This document shows positions 16,162-25,914 of a DNA stretch of 64,000 nucleotides, piece by piece. Position 1 is the first letter of the stretch. The number at the start of each line of letters is the position of its first letter. The translations under genes and the position numbers were made by a program. Origin of the DNA: Bacteroides sp. (lineage in GTDB: Bacteria; Bacteroidota; Bacteroidia; Bacteroidales; Bacteroidaceae); NCBI GenBank assembly GCA_017471925.1, contig JAFURM010000055.1:1-64000 (forward strand), read 5' to 3'. The notes beneath the pieces are model-generated. The model worked only from the letters and a program-made list of their open reading frames with translations. It was not told where the DNA came from and ran no database searches.

Positions 16162-18855
16162 ATGACTCTATCATTCAATATTGAGTATCGTACCAATTGG
16201 GGAGAAGAAGTCAGGGTTTGCGGTTCCTCATCGGAACTGGGGTGTAACGCCCCCGCCCATGCCCTCCCCTTGCACACCGTAGACGGTATCCACTGGACGG
16301 CAGAGACTGAAATCCAGAAGCCCGAAAACGGCACATTACAGTATTGTTATCAAATCCACCGCAACGGAAAGGTTGTGCGCACCGAATGGAACAGCCTGCC
16401 CCGTGTACTCCACTTGTCCGGAACGGCCAAGAAGAGCTACCGCCTGCAGGACTGCTGGAAGAACATGCCCGAGCAGCAGTACTTCTACACTTCGGCCTTC
16501 ACCGAGTCCCTGATGGCCCACGGCCAACGCAGCGTTGCACCCAAGAGTCCGAAGAGAGGGTTGCTCATCAAGGCTTATGCCCCCTGTGTGGACAGCGACC
16601 ACTGCCTGGCCATCTGCGGCAATCAGGGAGCACTGGGAGAGTGGAATGCTGACAAGGCCCTGCTGATGAGCGATGCCGATTTCCCCGAATGGCAAGTGGA
16701 GATGGATGCCACCAAGCTCTGTTTTCCCTTGGAATACAAGTTCGTGCTCTACAATAAGAAAGAGAAACGTGCCGTAGCTTGGGAGAACAACCCCAACCGC
16801 TATGTGGCCGACCCGCAAATCGGAGACAATGAGACATTGGCCATCGGCGACCGTTATGTCTACTTCAACCTTCCGGCCTGGAAAGGTGCCGGTGTGGCCG
16901 TCCCCGTATTCTCGCTCCGCTCAGAAGGCAGCTTCGGTGTCGGAGACTTCGGCGACCTGAAGCAGATGATAGACTGGGCCGTAAGCACCCACCAGAAGGC
17001 CGTACAGATTCTGCCCATCAACGACACCACCATGACGCACACCTGGACAGACTCCTACCCCTACAACAGCATCTCCATCTATGCCTTCCACCCCATGTAC
17101 ACCGACATCAGACAGCTCGGCACCCTGAAGGACAAGAAGAAGATGGCCGAATTCAAGCAGCGTCAGAAGGAACTCAACGCCCTGGCAGCTGTAGACTACG
17201 AAGCTGTCAATCAGGCCAAATGGGACTATTTCCGTCTCATCTTCGCCCAGGAGGGAGAAAAGGTACTGGCCTCCGATGCCTTCTGCAAGTTCTATGAAGA
17301 GAACAAGGAGTGGCTGCAACCCTATGCCGTGTTCAGCTACCTGCGCGATGCCTACAAGACCCCCAACTTCCGTGAATGGCCCAAGTATGGAGTCTACAAG
17401 AGCGAGGAGATGGATGCCCTGTGCCAACCCGGTACGGCCGACTATCCCCACATCGCCATCTACTACTACATCCAGTTCAACCTGCACCTGCAACTGTTGG
17501 CTGCCAGCGAGCATGCCCGCAAGCATGGCGTGGTGCTGAAGGGAGACATTCCCATCGGCATCAGCCGCAACAGCGTGGAAGCCTGGAAAGAGCCCCACTA
17601 CTTCAACCTGAACGGACAGGCCGGTGCACCGCCTGATGACTTCTCGGCCAACGGACAGAACTGGGGATTCCCCACCTACAACTGGGACGTCATGGAGAAG
17701 GACGGCTATGCCTGGTGGATGAAGCGTTTCCGCAAGATGTCGGAATACTTCGACGCCTACCGCATCGACCACATCCTCGGCTTCTTCCGCATCTGGGAGA
17801 TTCCCATGCACTCCGTACATGGCCTGTTGGGACAGTTTGCCCCCTCACTGCCCATGTCGCGCGAGGAGATTGAGAGCTACGGCCTGCACTTCCGCGAAGA
17901 GTTCTTCTTGAAACCCTACATTCATGAGTACTTCCTGGGCGAAATGTTCGGCAAGCACACGGACTACGTGAAGCAGACCTTCCTGAACACGACCAATACC
18001 TGGGAAGTGTATGAACTGAAGCCGGAGTTTGACACCCAGCGCAAAGTGGAAGCTTTCTTTGCCGGAAAGACCGATGCCGACAGCGTATGGATTCGCGACG
18101 GACTGTATGCCCTTATCAGTGATGTACTCTTTGTCCGCGACCGCAACAATCCCCACATGTATCACCCGCGCATCAGCGTGCAGCACGACTACATTTACCG
18201 CGCGTTGAACGACTGGGAAAAGGCTGCATTCAACCGTCTGTACGACCACTACTACTATCACCGCCACAATGAGTTCTGGGGTGAGCAAGCCATGAAGAAA
18301 CTGCCCCAGCTGACCCAGAGCACCCGCATGCTGGTGTGCGGTGAAGACCTGGGCATGATACCCGATTGTGTGCCCTGGGTGATGAACGACCTGCGCATCC
18401 TCTCCTTAGAAATCCAGCGCATGCCCAAAGACCCCACTCAGGACTTCGGACACTTGGATTGGTACCCCTATCGTTCCGTCTGCACCATCTCCACCCACGA
18501 CATGTCCACCCTGCGCGGCTGGTGGGAGGAAGACATGCAGCAGACACAGCGTTACTACAACAGTATGCTGGGTCATGGAGGCGAAGCCCCCAAAGAGGCC
18601 ACGGCGGAAATTTGTGAGGAAGTGGTGCGCAACCACCTCTACAGCAACTCCATGCTCTGCATCCTCTCCCTGCAGGACTGGTTGGCCATAGACGGCAACC
18701 TGCGCCATCCCAACGCACAGGAAGAGCGCATCAACGTGCCGGCCAACCCGCGTCACTACTGGCGCTACCGCATGCACCTGACGCTGGAAAGCCTGCTGAA
18801 GGCACAGGGACTGAACAATAAAATCAAGAGCCTGATAGCAGACACCGGCAGATAA
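16162..18855 (+). CDS. malQ: 4-alpha-glucanotransferase with tandem CBM20 (GH77, DPE2-like)
   Basis: 897-aa amylomaltase that moves glucan chains between maltodextrins and releases glucose. Two N-terminal starch-binding CBM20-like domains (about 1-110 and 130-245) precede a GH77 barrel. Catalytic motifs: nucleophile Asp in YRIDHILGFFRIWEIP (D536), acid/base Glu in CGEDLGMIPDCV (about E728), and STHDMSTLRGWW. The length and double CBM20 match the plant DPE2/bacterial long form, not the short 500-700 aa MalQ. No signal peptide, so probably cytoplasmic. It is the only starch or glycogen gene in the window. Confidence 0.93.
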   Translation: MTLSFNIEYRTNWGEEVRVCGSSSELGCNAPAHALPLHTVDGIHWTAETEIQKPENGTLQYCYQIHRNGKVVRTEWNSLPRVLHLSGTAKKSYRLQDCWKNMPEQQYFYTSAFTESLMAHGQRSVAPKSPKRGLLIKAYAPCVDSDHCLAICGNQGALGEWNADKALLMSDADFPEWQVEMDATKLCFPLEYKFVLYNKKEKRAVAWENNPNRYVADPQIGDNETLAIGDRYVYFNLPAWKGAGVAVPVFSLRSEGSFGVGDFGDLKQMIDWAVSTHQKAVQILPINDTTMTHTWTDSYPYNSISIYAFHPMYTDIRQLGTLKDKKKMAEFKQRQKELNALAAVDYEAVNQAKWDYFRLIFAQEGEKVLASDAFCKFYEENKEWLQPYAVFSYLRDAYKTPNFREWPKYGVYKSEEMDALCQPGTADYPHIAIYYYIQFNLHLQLLAASEHARKHGVVLKGDIPIGISRNSVEAWKEPHYFNLNGQAGAPPDDFSANGQNWGFPTYNWDVMEKDGYAWWMKRFRKMSEYFDAYRIDHILGFFRIWEIPMHSVHGLLGQFAPSLPMSREEIESYGLHFREEFFLKPYIHEYFLGEMFGKHTDYVKQTFLNTTNTWEVYELKPEFDTQRKVEAFFAGKTDADSVWIRDGLYALISDVLFVRDRNNPHMYHPRISVQHDYIYRALNDWEKAAFNRLYDHYYYHRHNEFWGEQAMKKLPQLTQSTRMLVCGEDLGMIPDCVPWVMNDLRILSLEIQRMPKDPTQDFGHLDWYPYRSVCTISTHDMSTLRGWWEEDMQQTQRYYNSMLGHGGEAPKEATAEICEEVVRNHLYSNSMLCILSLQDWLAIDGNLRHPNAQEERINVPANPRHYWRYRMHLTLESLLKAQGLNNKIKSLIADTGR

Positions 18856-18890
18856 GATAATCCACAGCTGAGTTTGTCCACAGCAACATC

Positions 18891-18944
18891 CAATGACACG
18901 GATAGCCACAGCATTTCCTGACGCGTGGTTTATCCGTGTCATTG
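18891..18944 (+). repeat. CACGGATA-type inverted repeat (hairpin)
   Basis: CAATGACACGGATA (18891-18904) pairs with TATCCGTGTCATTG (18931-18944). The stem is extended inward by CCAC/GTGG. It lies after the amylomaltase stop and its right arm overlaps the -33 box of the next gene. It shares the CACGGAT core with repeats at 30.4, 43.1, 47.2 and 52.6 kb. Confidence 0.8.
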
Positions 18945-18971
18945 CTATATGCCAAAATTGTATTATCTTCG
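18941..18971 (+). promoter_or_regulatory. Candidate promoter of the glycosyltransferase gene
   Basis: ATTG (18941-18944), a 19-bp spacer, then TATCTTCG (18964-18971), one mismatch from TAnnTTTG. The predicted leader is about 22 nt to the ATG at 19000. The -33 box falls inside the right arm of the hairpin at 18891-18944. Confidence 0.5.
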
Positions 18972-18999
18972 CAGCGTAATCCAAACAACAATAACAAGA

Positions 19000-20757
19000 A
19001 TGTCAGAAAACAGACGAGCCTTCTGGTTCATAGCCCTGCTGAGCACACTGGTCATTGTGCCGTTCCTGGGCGAAACTATTTTTTATTCCAAGGGTGAGCC
19101 ACGCGAAGCGATAGTGGCTTTCTCCATGCTGGAGAGTGGGAATTGGGCCTTGCCCATCAGTTATGGTACGGACATCGCTTACAAGCCACCTTTCTTCCAG
19201 TGGCTGATAGCTGCGGTATCGCTGCTCACGGGCGGAGTGTCCGAGTTCACTGCAAGGTTCCCCTCAGCCGTGCTGTTCCTCGTCATGCAGTTCGTCTTCT
19301 TCGGTTTCGTAGCCAAACGCAAGGACGTAAAGACGGCCCTGCTTACCTCCATCCTGTTACTCTCCTCGTTTGAGGTACACAGGGCAGCCGTGGCCTGCCG
19401 GGTAGACATGGTGCAGGTGTCGTTGATAGTCATCTCCCTCTGCCTCCTTTTCCGTTGGGACGAAAAGGGGTGCCGCACACTGCCTTGGCTGGCCGTATTG
19501 CTCATGGGGTGTGCCACGCTGACCAAAGGCCCTGTAGGCTCCATCTTCCCCTGCACCTGCATCGGCATCTATCAGTTGTTGCGCGGACGGAGCTTCTGGA
19601 AAACCCTCCTCTCGCTGGCCGGCATCGGCGTACTGACCTTCATCCCCTATGCCATCTGGGTCATGGTGGCTTATGCCGATGGCGGCAAGCCCTTCCTGGA
19701 CCTGATGATAGAGGAGAACTTCGGACGCTTCACCGGCACCATGTCCTACGCCTCCCACTACAATCCCGCCTGGTATAACCTGCTGACCCTCATCTGGGGA
19801 TGGGTTCCCTGGACATTGGTGTTGCTTCTCTCTCTCTTCTCCTTGAACTGGAAGACGATGCCTCTGCTACCAGAAGGCAGCGGTTGGGGAGAACGGTTGA
19901 AGAGTGCTTGGACACGGTTCCGCAACCTGCCTCCCCTGCAGCTTTTCACGTGGGTGGTGATACTGTTCATCTTCGTCTTCTACTGCATCCCCAAGAGCAA
20001 GCGAAGCGTCTATCTGCTCCCCATCTATCCGTTCATGGCCCTGCTGATAGCCGAATACCTGCTGGCCCTGGCCCAACGTGGAGTCAAGGTGTTCCGCCTG
20101 TCCGCCCACCTCTTTGCCTCACTCTGTCTGTTGCTGACGCTGACGTTTGCCGTGGTTCGTTGCGGCCTTTTGCCCGAAAGCCTGTGGGGCAACGGACGAC
20201 ACGCCGCAGAGAACATTGCCTTCGTTCAAGCCCTGGAGACCACCCCACTCTCCATAGCGAAGTGGTTCATCGTGCTTCTTCCCCTGATAGCGGCAGGATG
20301 CACATGGCGTGCACTGAAGCGCAAGGCCGACAACCGTTCGCTGCTCTATGGCGCCGCCGGATGCGTACTCTGCATCTTTGTCGCCCTGGACGGTGTGTAC
20401 CAGCCCATCATATTGGCCCAGAAGTCCGACCGGAGACTGGCACAGGAGTTCACGACACACGTGCCCGAAGGCCCCATCTACTCTTACACCGACCGGCTGA
20501 TACGCTTCTATTGCGCCAACTACTACCTGGGCGACAGAATGCGCAACTTCACGATAGAGCAGCCTCAGGGGGAAGGCCATGTGGTGGTTTCCCTCAAGGA
20601 CAAGGAGCAGTTCCTGACCGATTGCGCACCGGCCTACGAACTGATAGAAGTAGCCTGCACGCCCTATCGCAGCTGTGACCTCCGTGCCCCTATCCTTATA
20701 TATAAGTTCAAGAGCCGTCCCTGCACACCTCAAACCGAAAAGGAGGAAGCGAAATGA
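19000..20757 (+). CDS. ArnT/PMT-like integral membrane glycosyltransferase
   Basis: 585-aa polytopic protein of the dolichol/undecaprenyl-phosphate-sugar glycosyltransferase group (GT83/ArnT-like). The N-terminal helix is followed by a periplasmic loop with FYSKGEPREAIVAFSMLESG, which carries the acidic residue expected in the GT-C active site, and YKPPFFQWLIA. Ten or more hydrophobic segments follow, then a C-terminal periplasmic domain. Such enzymes move a lipid-linked sugar onto lipid A or another envelope acceptor; donor and acceptor are unknown. The start at 19000 (MSENRRAF) begins just before the first helix. The stop overlaps the next start by 4 bp (ATGA). Confidence 0.85.
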   Translation: MSENRRAFWFIALLSTLVIVPFLGETIFYSKGEPREAIVAFSMLESGNWALPISYGTDIAYKPPFFQWLIAAVSLLTGGVSEFTARFPSAVLFLVMQFVFFGFVAKRKDVKTALLTSILLLSSFEVHRAAVACRVDMVQVSLIVISLCLLFRWDEKGCRTLPWLAVLLMGCATLTKGPVGSIFPCTCIGIYQLLRGRSFWKTLLSLAGIGVLTFIPYAIWVMVAYADGGKPFLDLMIEENFGRFTGTMSYASHYNPAWYNLLTLIWGWVPWTLVLLLSLFSLNWKTMPLLPEGSGWGERLKSAWTRFRNLPPLQLFTWVVILFIFVFYCIPKSKRSVYLLPIYPFMALLIAEYLLALAQRGVKVFRLSAHLFASLCLLLTLTFAVVRCGLLPESLWGNGRHAAENIAFVQALETTPLSIAKWFIVLLPLIAAGCTWRALKRKADNRSLLYGAAGCVLCIFVALDGVYQPIILAQKSDRRLAQEFTTHVPEGPIYSYTDRLIRFYCANYYLGDRMRNFTIEQPQGEGHVVVSLKDKEQFLTDCAPAYELIEVACTPYRSCDLRAPILIYKFKSRPCTPQTEKEEAK

Positions 20758-21296
20758 AAAGCTGGTGTGAATCCCTCATAGACAAGTATTATCCCGAGGA
20801 GAACGAGCTGAAGCACATCCTGCTGACCCACAGCCGCTCGGTAGCCGACAAGGCCCTGTGGATAGCAGAACGCCATCCCGAGCTTTCCTTAGACAAGACG
20901 TTCCTTTATGAAGCGGCCATGCTGCACGACATCGGTATCTTCCTGACCGATGCCGACGGCATACACTGCACGGGCGACAAGCCCTACATCTGCCACGGCT
21001 ATCTGGGGGCCGACCTGATGCGTGCCGAGGGCTACCCGCGCCATGCCCTGGTATGCGAACGCCACACGGGAGCCGGCCTCTCCTTAGAAGAGATTCTGGC
21101 ACAGCATCTCCCTGTGCCCCACAGGGAGATGGTGCCCGTCTCGCCGGAAGAGCAGGTGGTCTGCTTTGCCGACAAGTTCTATTCCAAGACCCATCTGGAC
21201 AGGGAAAAGAGTGTGGAAAAGGCCCGTAAAAGTCTGGAGCGTTATGGCGCTGCAGGACTGGAGCGCTTCGACCGCTGGTGCAGAGAGTTCTTGTAG
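20754..21296 (+). CDS. HD-domain hydrolase
   Basis: 180-aa HD-superfamily protein, likely a metal-dependent phosphohydrolase. The metal ligands appear in order: HSRSVADKAL, LHDIGIFLTDADGIHC, ICHGYLGADLM, and CFADKFYSKTH near the C-terminus. It overlaps the upstream glycosyltransferase gene by 4 bp (ATGA), so translation is coupled. Similar small HD proteins are annotated as nucleotidases or phosphohydrolases, but the substrate here is not evident. Confidence 0.85.
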   Translation: MKSWCESLIDKYYPEENELKHILLTHSRSVADKALWIAERHPELSLDKTFLYEAAMLHDIGIFLTDADGIHCTGDKPYICHGYLGADLMRAEGYPRHALVCERHTGAGLSLEEILAQHLPVPHREMVPVSPEEQVVCFADKFYSKTHLDREKSVEKARKSLERYGAAGLERFDRWCREFL

Positions 21297-21356
21297 CATT
21301 CCGAGAACAGGTTCTAAATTTCTTTAAAGGAATATAGATAATCCGTATAAAATATG

Positions 21357-21364
21357 TACTTTTG
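21357..21364 (+). promoter_or_regulatory. Candidate lptD -7 element
   Basis: TACTTTTG fits TAnnTTTG and would start transcription near 21371, about 20 nt before the ATG. The -33 region does not show TTTG, so this is tentative. Confidence 0.4.
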
Positions 21365-21390
21365 CCCCTTCAAGCGGAAACTTATAGTTA

Positions 21391-24171
21391 ATGACGCCAT
21401 TGAAAAGGAACATATTCATATCATATATACTGCTCATTGTCCTACTTCTTGTCTCCGGTGAGGCCATGGCCCAACGCCGCCGGGAGAGGAATCTCACACC
21501 TGCAGACCTGAGACAGACGGAGGCAGCCACGACAGACTCGCTGAAGACGGGTGCGTTGCCGGCCGACTCGCTGTCTGCCGACACCCTGCCGGCCAGGAAG
21601 AAGCAGGCACTGGAATATCCCGTCACCTACGAATCGAGCGACTCGCTGGTCTTCACGCAGAACGGCTATGCCCACCTCTACGGTGAGGGAAAGGTCATCT
21701 ACGAACAGCCCAAACCGATAGAACTGACCGCCGAGGTCATCACCATGAACATGGACAGCAGCACGGTCCATGCCCACGGCATCGAGGACTCCCTGGGAGT
21801 CATCACCGGTCGGCCGGTCTTCAAGGACGGAGAGACTCCCTACGAAACCAATACCATCCGATACAACTTCAAGAGCAAACGAGGCATCATCAGCAACGTC
21901 GTCACCCAGCAGGGCGAGGGCTACGTGGTGGGCAACAATGCCAAGAAGGGGACCAACGACGAGATGTATATGCGCAAGGGCATGTACACCACGTGCGACA
22001 ACCATGAGCATCCCCACTTCTACATGCAGATGACCTATGCCAAGGTGAGACCCAAGAAAAACGTGGTGACCGGTCCGGCCTACCTCGTCGTGGAAGACGT
22101 GCCGCTCCCCCTGGCCGTACCCTTCTTCTTCTTCCCCTTCTCCAGCAGCTACCAGTCGGGCTTCATCATGCCCACCTACATGGACGACTCCAGCCGTGGC
22201 TTCGGTCTGACGGACGGCGGCTACTACTTTGCCATCAGCGACCAGATGGACCTGAAGCTGAAGGGCGACATCTTCACGAAAGGTTCCTGGGCCTTGAACG
22301 CGGAGACCAACTACGTGAAACGCTACAAGTACTCGGGCATGCTGCAGGCCAGCTATCAGGTGACCAAGACGGGCGACAAGGGACTTCCCGACTATTCCGT
22401 GGCCAAGGACTTCAAGATTGTGTGGTCCCACCGTCAGGACCCCAAGGCCAACCCCAACTCCACCTTCTCGGCCAGCGTGAACTTTGCCACCAGCAGCTAT
22501 GAACGCACCAACATCGGCAACATGTACAACGCCCAGGCCATGTCGCAAAACCTGAAGACCTCCAGTGTCAGCTACACGCGCTACTTCTTCGACAAGAAAC
22601 TGACCATCTCGTCCACCGCCAACATTTCGCAGAACATGCGCGACTCCTCGGTAAACATGACCCTGCCAGACATGAACATCTCGCTGACCACCCTCTTCCC
22701 CTTCAAGCGCAAACATGCCGTGGGTGATGAGAAGTGGTATGAGAAAATCTCCATACGCTATACCGGCCGCCTGAAGAACAGCATCCAGACCAAGGACGAC
22801 CAGCTCTTCAAGTCCAACCTCATCAAGGACTGGAACAACGGTATGCAGCACGACATCCCCATCAGCGCCACGTTCACCCTTTTCAAGTACTTCAACGTAA
22901 CGCCCAGCGTGAACTATACCGAGCGTTGGTACACACGCAAGGTCATGAAGGACTGGGACCCTGACGGAGGCGTCAACGGCAACGGTGCCGTGGTAGACAC
23001 CGACACCATCTACGGCTTCCATCGGGTCTACAACTACAGTGCCAGTCTGGGCATCAACACCAAGATTTACGGTATGTACAAACCCGTCTTCATGAAAAAG
23101 AAGGAGATACAGATACGCCACGTCATCACGCCGTCGGTCAGCATCAGTGCAGCACCCGACTTCGGTGCTTCGCGCTACGGCTACTGGGAGTCCTACGTGA
23201 AGCGCGATGACAACGGCATGCCCATAGACACCGTCTCCTACTCTCCCTTTGCCGGACAGGCTTTCAGTCCTCCCGGACAAGGACGCTCGGGAAACATCTC
23301 CTTCAGCATCTCCAACAACCTGGAGATGAAATACAAGGACAAGAACGACTCCATCCGCAAGGTCAGCCTGATAGACGAATTCGGTGCCAGCATCTCCTAC
23401 AATACGGCCGCCAAAGAGCGTCCCTGGAGCAACCTGACCATGAACCTGCGACTGAAGCTGAGCAAGAACTACACCTTCAGCATGAGTTCCACGTTTGCCA
23501 CCTATGCCTATGCCTTCGACAAGAACGGTAACGTCGTGACCAGCAACCGTACGGAATGGTCATACGGACGATTCGGCCGCTTCCAGGGCTACGGCACTTC
23601 GTTCAACTATACCTTCAACAACGACACCTGGAAGAAGTGGAAAGCCTTCTTCACCGGTGAAGACGAGGACGAAACCGCCCCCACACCGGGCGAAGGCGAG
23701 GAAGCAGGCGACGACGAGGGAGAAGCCACGGAAAGTGCCGTGCCCCAGAAGAAGAAAAAAGAGAAAGCCGCCGTGGACAGCGACGGCTACCAAGCCTTCA
23801 AGATGCCCTGGTCCATCAACGTCAGCACAGGCTTCAACATCACGGAAGACCGCACCAAGCCCATCAACCGCGAAAGCATGCGCTATCCCTACAAGTTCTC
23901 GCTGAACGCCCTGAACGTCAACGGCAACATCAAGATATCCAACAAGTGGGGCATCAGCTTCAACTCCGGCTATGACTTCCAGGCCAAGGAGATTACACAG
24001 ACCTCTTTCAACATCACACGCGACCTGCACTGCTTCGCCATGTCGGCCAGTCTGGCTCCCTTCGGCCGCTGGAAGTACTACAACTTCACCATCCGTGCCA
24101 ACGCCAGCATCCTGCAGGACCTGAAGTGGGAACAGCGCAGCCAGACACAAAGCAACATACAATGGTATTAA
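21391..24171 (+). CDS. lptD: LPS-assembly outer-membrane protein LptD
   Basis: 926-aa LptD/OstA-family protein that inserts lipopolysaccharide into the outer leaflet. An N-terminal signal/anchor (about 1-25) is followed by a low-complexity linker, an OstA-like periplasmic domain (about 80-200, with GYAHLYGEGKVIYEQ and FKSKRGIISNVVTQQGEG) and a long beta-barrel ending in an aromatic residue (NIQWY). A charged insertion at about residues 755-795 (Glu/Asp-rich, then KKKKEK) interrupts the barrel, probably as a surface or periplasmic loop. It leads a run with a DHH phosphoesterase 19 bp downstream. The opposite strand also has long open frames, judged to be shadows. Confidence 0.9.
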   Translation: MTPLKRNIFISYILLIVLLLVSGEAMAQRRRERNLTPADLRQTEAATTDSLKTGALPADSLSADTLPARKKQALEYPVTYESSDSLVFTQNGYAHLYGEGKVIYEQPKPIELTAEVITMNMDSSTVHAHGIEDSLGVITGRPVFKDGETPYETNTIRYNFKSKRGIISNVVTQQGEGYVVGNNAKKGTNDEMYMRKGMYTTCDNHEHPHFYMQMTYAKVRPKKNVVTGPAYLVVEDVPLPLAVPFFFFPFSSSYQSGFIMPTYMDDSSRGFGLTDGGYYFAISDQMDLKLKGDIFTKGSWALNAETNYVKRYKYSGMLQASYQVTKTGDKGLPDYSVAKDFKIVWSHRQDPKANPNSTFSASVNFATSSYERTNIGNMYNAQAMSQNLKTSSVSYTRYFFDKKLTISSTANISQNMRDSSVNMTLPDMNISLTTLFPFKRKHAVGDEKWYEKISIRYTGRLKNSIQTKDDQLFKSNLIKDWNNGMQHDIPISATFTLFKYFNVTPSVNYTERWYTRKVMKDWDPDGGVNGNGAVVDTDTIYGFHRVYNYSASLGINTKIYGMYKPVFMKKKEIQIRHVITPSVSISAAPDFGASRYGYWESYVKRDDNGMPIDTVSYSPFAGQAFSPPGQGRSGNISFSISNNLEMKYKDKNDSIRKVSLIDEFGASISYNTAAKERPWSNLTMNLRLKLSKNYTFSMSSTFATYAYAFDKNGNVVTSNRTEWSYGRFGRFQGYGTSFNYTFNNDTWKKWKAFFTGEDEDETAPTPGEGEEAGDDEGEATESAVPQKKKKEKAAVDSDGYQAFKMPWSINVSTGFNITEDRTKPINRESMRYPYKFSLNALNVNGNIKISNKWGISFNSGYDFQAKEITQTSFNITRDLHCFAMSASLAPFGRWKYYNFTIRANASILQDLKWEQRSQTQSNIQWY

Positions 24172-24190
24172 CTAAGATTACAAAAACGAC

Positions 24191-25228
24191 ATGCTGACCA
24201 AAGTTATCGAACAGAACAAGATTGACCACTTTGCCAAGTGGCTGAACCATGCAGAGAAGATTGTCATCGTCTCTCATATATCCCCCGACGGCGATGCCAT
24301 AGGCTCCTCACTGGGCCTGAAGCACTTCTTGGAGACACAGGACAAGAGCGTAAGCATCATCGTGCCCAACGCCTTCCCCGACTTCCTGAAGTGGATGCCC
24401 GGCAGCAAGGAGATTTTCCTCTACGACCGTCACCGCGACATAGCCAACAAACTGCTGGCCGGAGCCGACCTCATCTGCTGCCTGGACTTCAACGCCCTGA
24501 ACCGCATCGAGGCCATGAAGGGAGCCCTGCAGGCCTCGCCCGCACGGAAGATACTGGTGGACCACCACCTCCATCCCGAAGCGTTCTGCCAAATCATCAT
24601 CTCCCATCCCGAAATCTCCTCCACCTCCGAACTGGTGTTCCGCCTGATATGCCGCCTGGGACACTTCGATGAAATCACCAAGGAGGGGGCCGAATGCATC
24701 TACACCGGCATGATGACCGACACCGGTGGCTTCACCTACAACTCCAACAACCGCGAAATATACTTCATCATCAGCGAACTGCTCTCCAAGGGCATAGACA
24801 AGGATGCCATCTACCGCAACGTCTACAACACCTACTCCGAGAGCCGGCTGCGCCTGATGGGCCATGTGCTGACCCAGATGAAGGTCTATCCCGAACACCA
24901 TGCCGCCATGATTTCCCTCACCAAGAAGGAGCAGGGACAGTTCAACTACATCCGTGGCGACAGCGAAGGCTTCGTCAACATCCCGCTGAGCATCAAGGGG
25001 GTCATCTTCACCTGCTTCCTGCGCGAAGACACGGAGCGACCCATGATCAAAATCTCCCTGCGCTCCGTAGGCACCTTCCCCTGCAACAAGGTGGCCGCCG
25101 AAGTGTTCAACGGAGGCGGACACCTGAATGCTTCCGGCGGAGAGTTCTACGGAACGATGGAAGAGGCCAAACAGCTTTTCGAGAAGGCATTGGAGAAATA
25201 CAAGCCCCTGCTGACGGCCAAAGGTTAA
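24191..25228 (+). CDS. DHH/DHHA1 phosphoesterase (NrnA-like)
   Basis: 345-aa protein of the DHH family, similar to NrnA oligoribonuclease / 3'-phosphoadenosine 5'-phosphate phosphatases, which degrade short RNAs and pAp. Motifs: SHISPDGDAIGSSLGL, CLDFNAL, VDHHLHPE (the DHH signature), MMTDTGGF, and the DHHA1 substrate loop GGGHLNASGGEF. It lies 19 bp after lptD and 80 bp before the DUF4827-like gene. No membrane segments, so cytoplasmic. Confidence 0.9.
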   Translation: MLTKVIEQNKIDHFAKWLNHAEKIVIVSHISPDGDAIGSSLGLKHFLETQDKSVSIIVPNAFPDFLKWMPGSKEIFLYDRHRDIANKLLAGADLICCLDFNALNRIEAMKGALQASPARKILVDHHLHPEAFCQIIISHPEISSTSELVFRLICRLGHFDEITKEGAECIYTGMMTDTGGFTYNSNNREIYFIISELLSKGIDKDAIYRNVYNTYSESRLRLMGHVLTQMKVYPEHHAAMISLTKKEQGQFNYIRGDSEGFVNIPLSIKGVIFTCFLREDTERPMIKISLRSVGTFPCNKVAAEVFNGGGHLNASGGEFYGTMEEAKQLFEKALEKYKPLLTAKG

Positions 25229-25253
25229 AAGATACGAAGTTTGAGGGACAATC

Positions 25254-25285
25254 TTTCTGCCTTTCATGGAAATAAGATACTTTTG
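25254..25285 (+). promoter_or_regulatory. Promoter of the DUF4827-like lipoprotein gene
   Basis: TTTC (25254-25257), a 20-bp spacer, then TACTTTTG (25278-25285). One mismatch in the -33 box. Transcription would begin near 25292, giving a very short leader to the ATG at 25309 and probably carrying glmM as well. Confidence 0.65.
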
Positions 25286-25308
25286 TGCAAATTTACCAAT
25301 TAACGAAA

Positions 25309-25905
25309 ATGAAGAAACTGACTTTATTCCTTCTGTCTCTGCTCCTGCTTGGCATCGGCTTCCAGGCATGCGACGACACCAAGACCTATGCCGAGATGCT
25401 GGAAGAGGAAGATGAAGCCATCGAAGCATTCATCAAGGACAACAACATCAAGGTCATCACCCAAACCGAATTTCATGCGCAAGACTCCACCACTGACGAG
25501 AACGAATACGTGCAGTTGGCCAGCGGAGTCTACATGCACATCGTGAGCAAAGGCTCGGACAATCCGGCCGACACCGTGAAGAACAACGATGAGGTGCTGG
25601 TGAGATTCATGGAGTATGACATTCAGAAAAAGGATACGACCGTTTCCAATCTGGAAGACGCTGAATTCGTAGACGCCTTCCGCTACACCGTGACCTCCTC
25701 CTCCATTGCCGGCATCTTCACACAGGGCTACATGCTCTCCTACTACGGTTCTTCCGTTCCGGCCGGATGGCTGGTTCCGCTCTCCTATGTGCGCGACCGT
25801 GCACACGTGAAGCTGATTGTCCCCTCCAAGATGGGACACTCCACGGGTATGCAATACGTCACGCCCTACTTCTATGACATCCAAAAGTTCCAAATCTATA
25901 AGTAA
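25309..25905 (+). CDS. DUF4827-like lipoprotein
   Basis: 198-aa lipoprotein. The signal MKKLTLFLLSLLLLGIGF is followed by a lipobox ending in Cys (FQAC), so it is membrane-anchored. I chose the ATG at 25309; the longer frame begins with a GTG inside the promoter. The body resembles the DUF4827 family of Bacteroidales, thought to have an FKBP-like fold, but it shows no clear prolyl-isomerase motif. It lies 9 bp before the glmM start. Function unknown. Confidence 0.75.
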   Translation: MKKLTLFLLSLLLLGIGFQACDDTKTYAEMLEEEDEAIEAFIKDNNIKVITQTEFHAQDSTTDENEYVQLASGVYMHIVSKGSDNPADTVKNNDEVLVRFMEYDIQKKDTTVSNLEDAEFVDAFRYTVTSSSIAGIFTQGYMLSYYGSSVPAGWLVPLSYVRDRAHVKLIVPSKMGHSTGMQYVTPYFYDIQKFQIYK

Positions 25906-25914
25906 ACGACTGCT

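Noticed and set aside
18858-18882. Two DnaA-like boxes (TAATCCACA and TTGTCCACA) after the amylomaltase gene
   Set aside because: Each deviates from the consensus and they lie in a repeat-containing gap with no replication gene nearby, so chance is the simplest explanation.
21442-23280. A 612-codon minus-strand frame opposite lptD
   Set aside because: Shadow of codon bias; composition dominated by Val, His and Gly with no signal peptide or motif.
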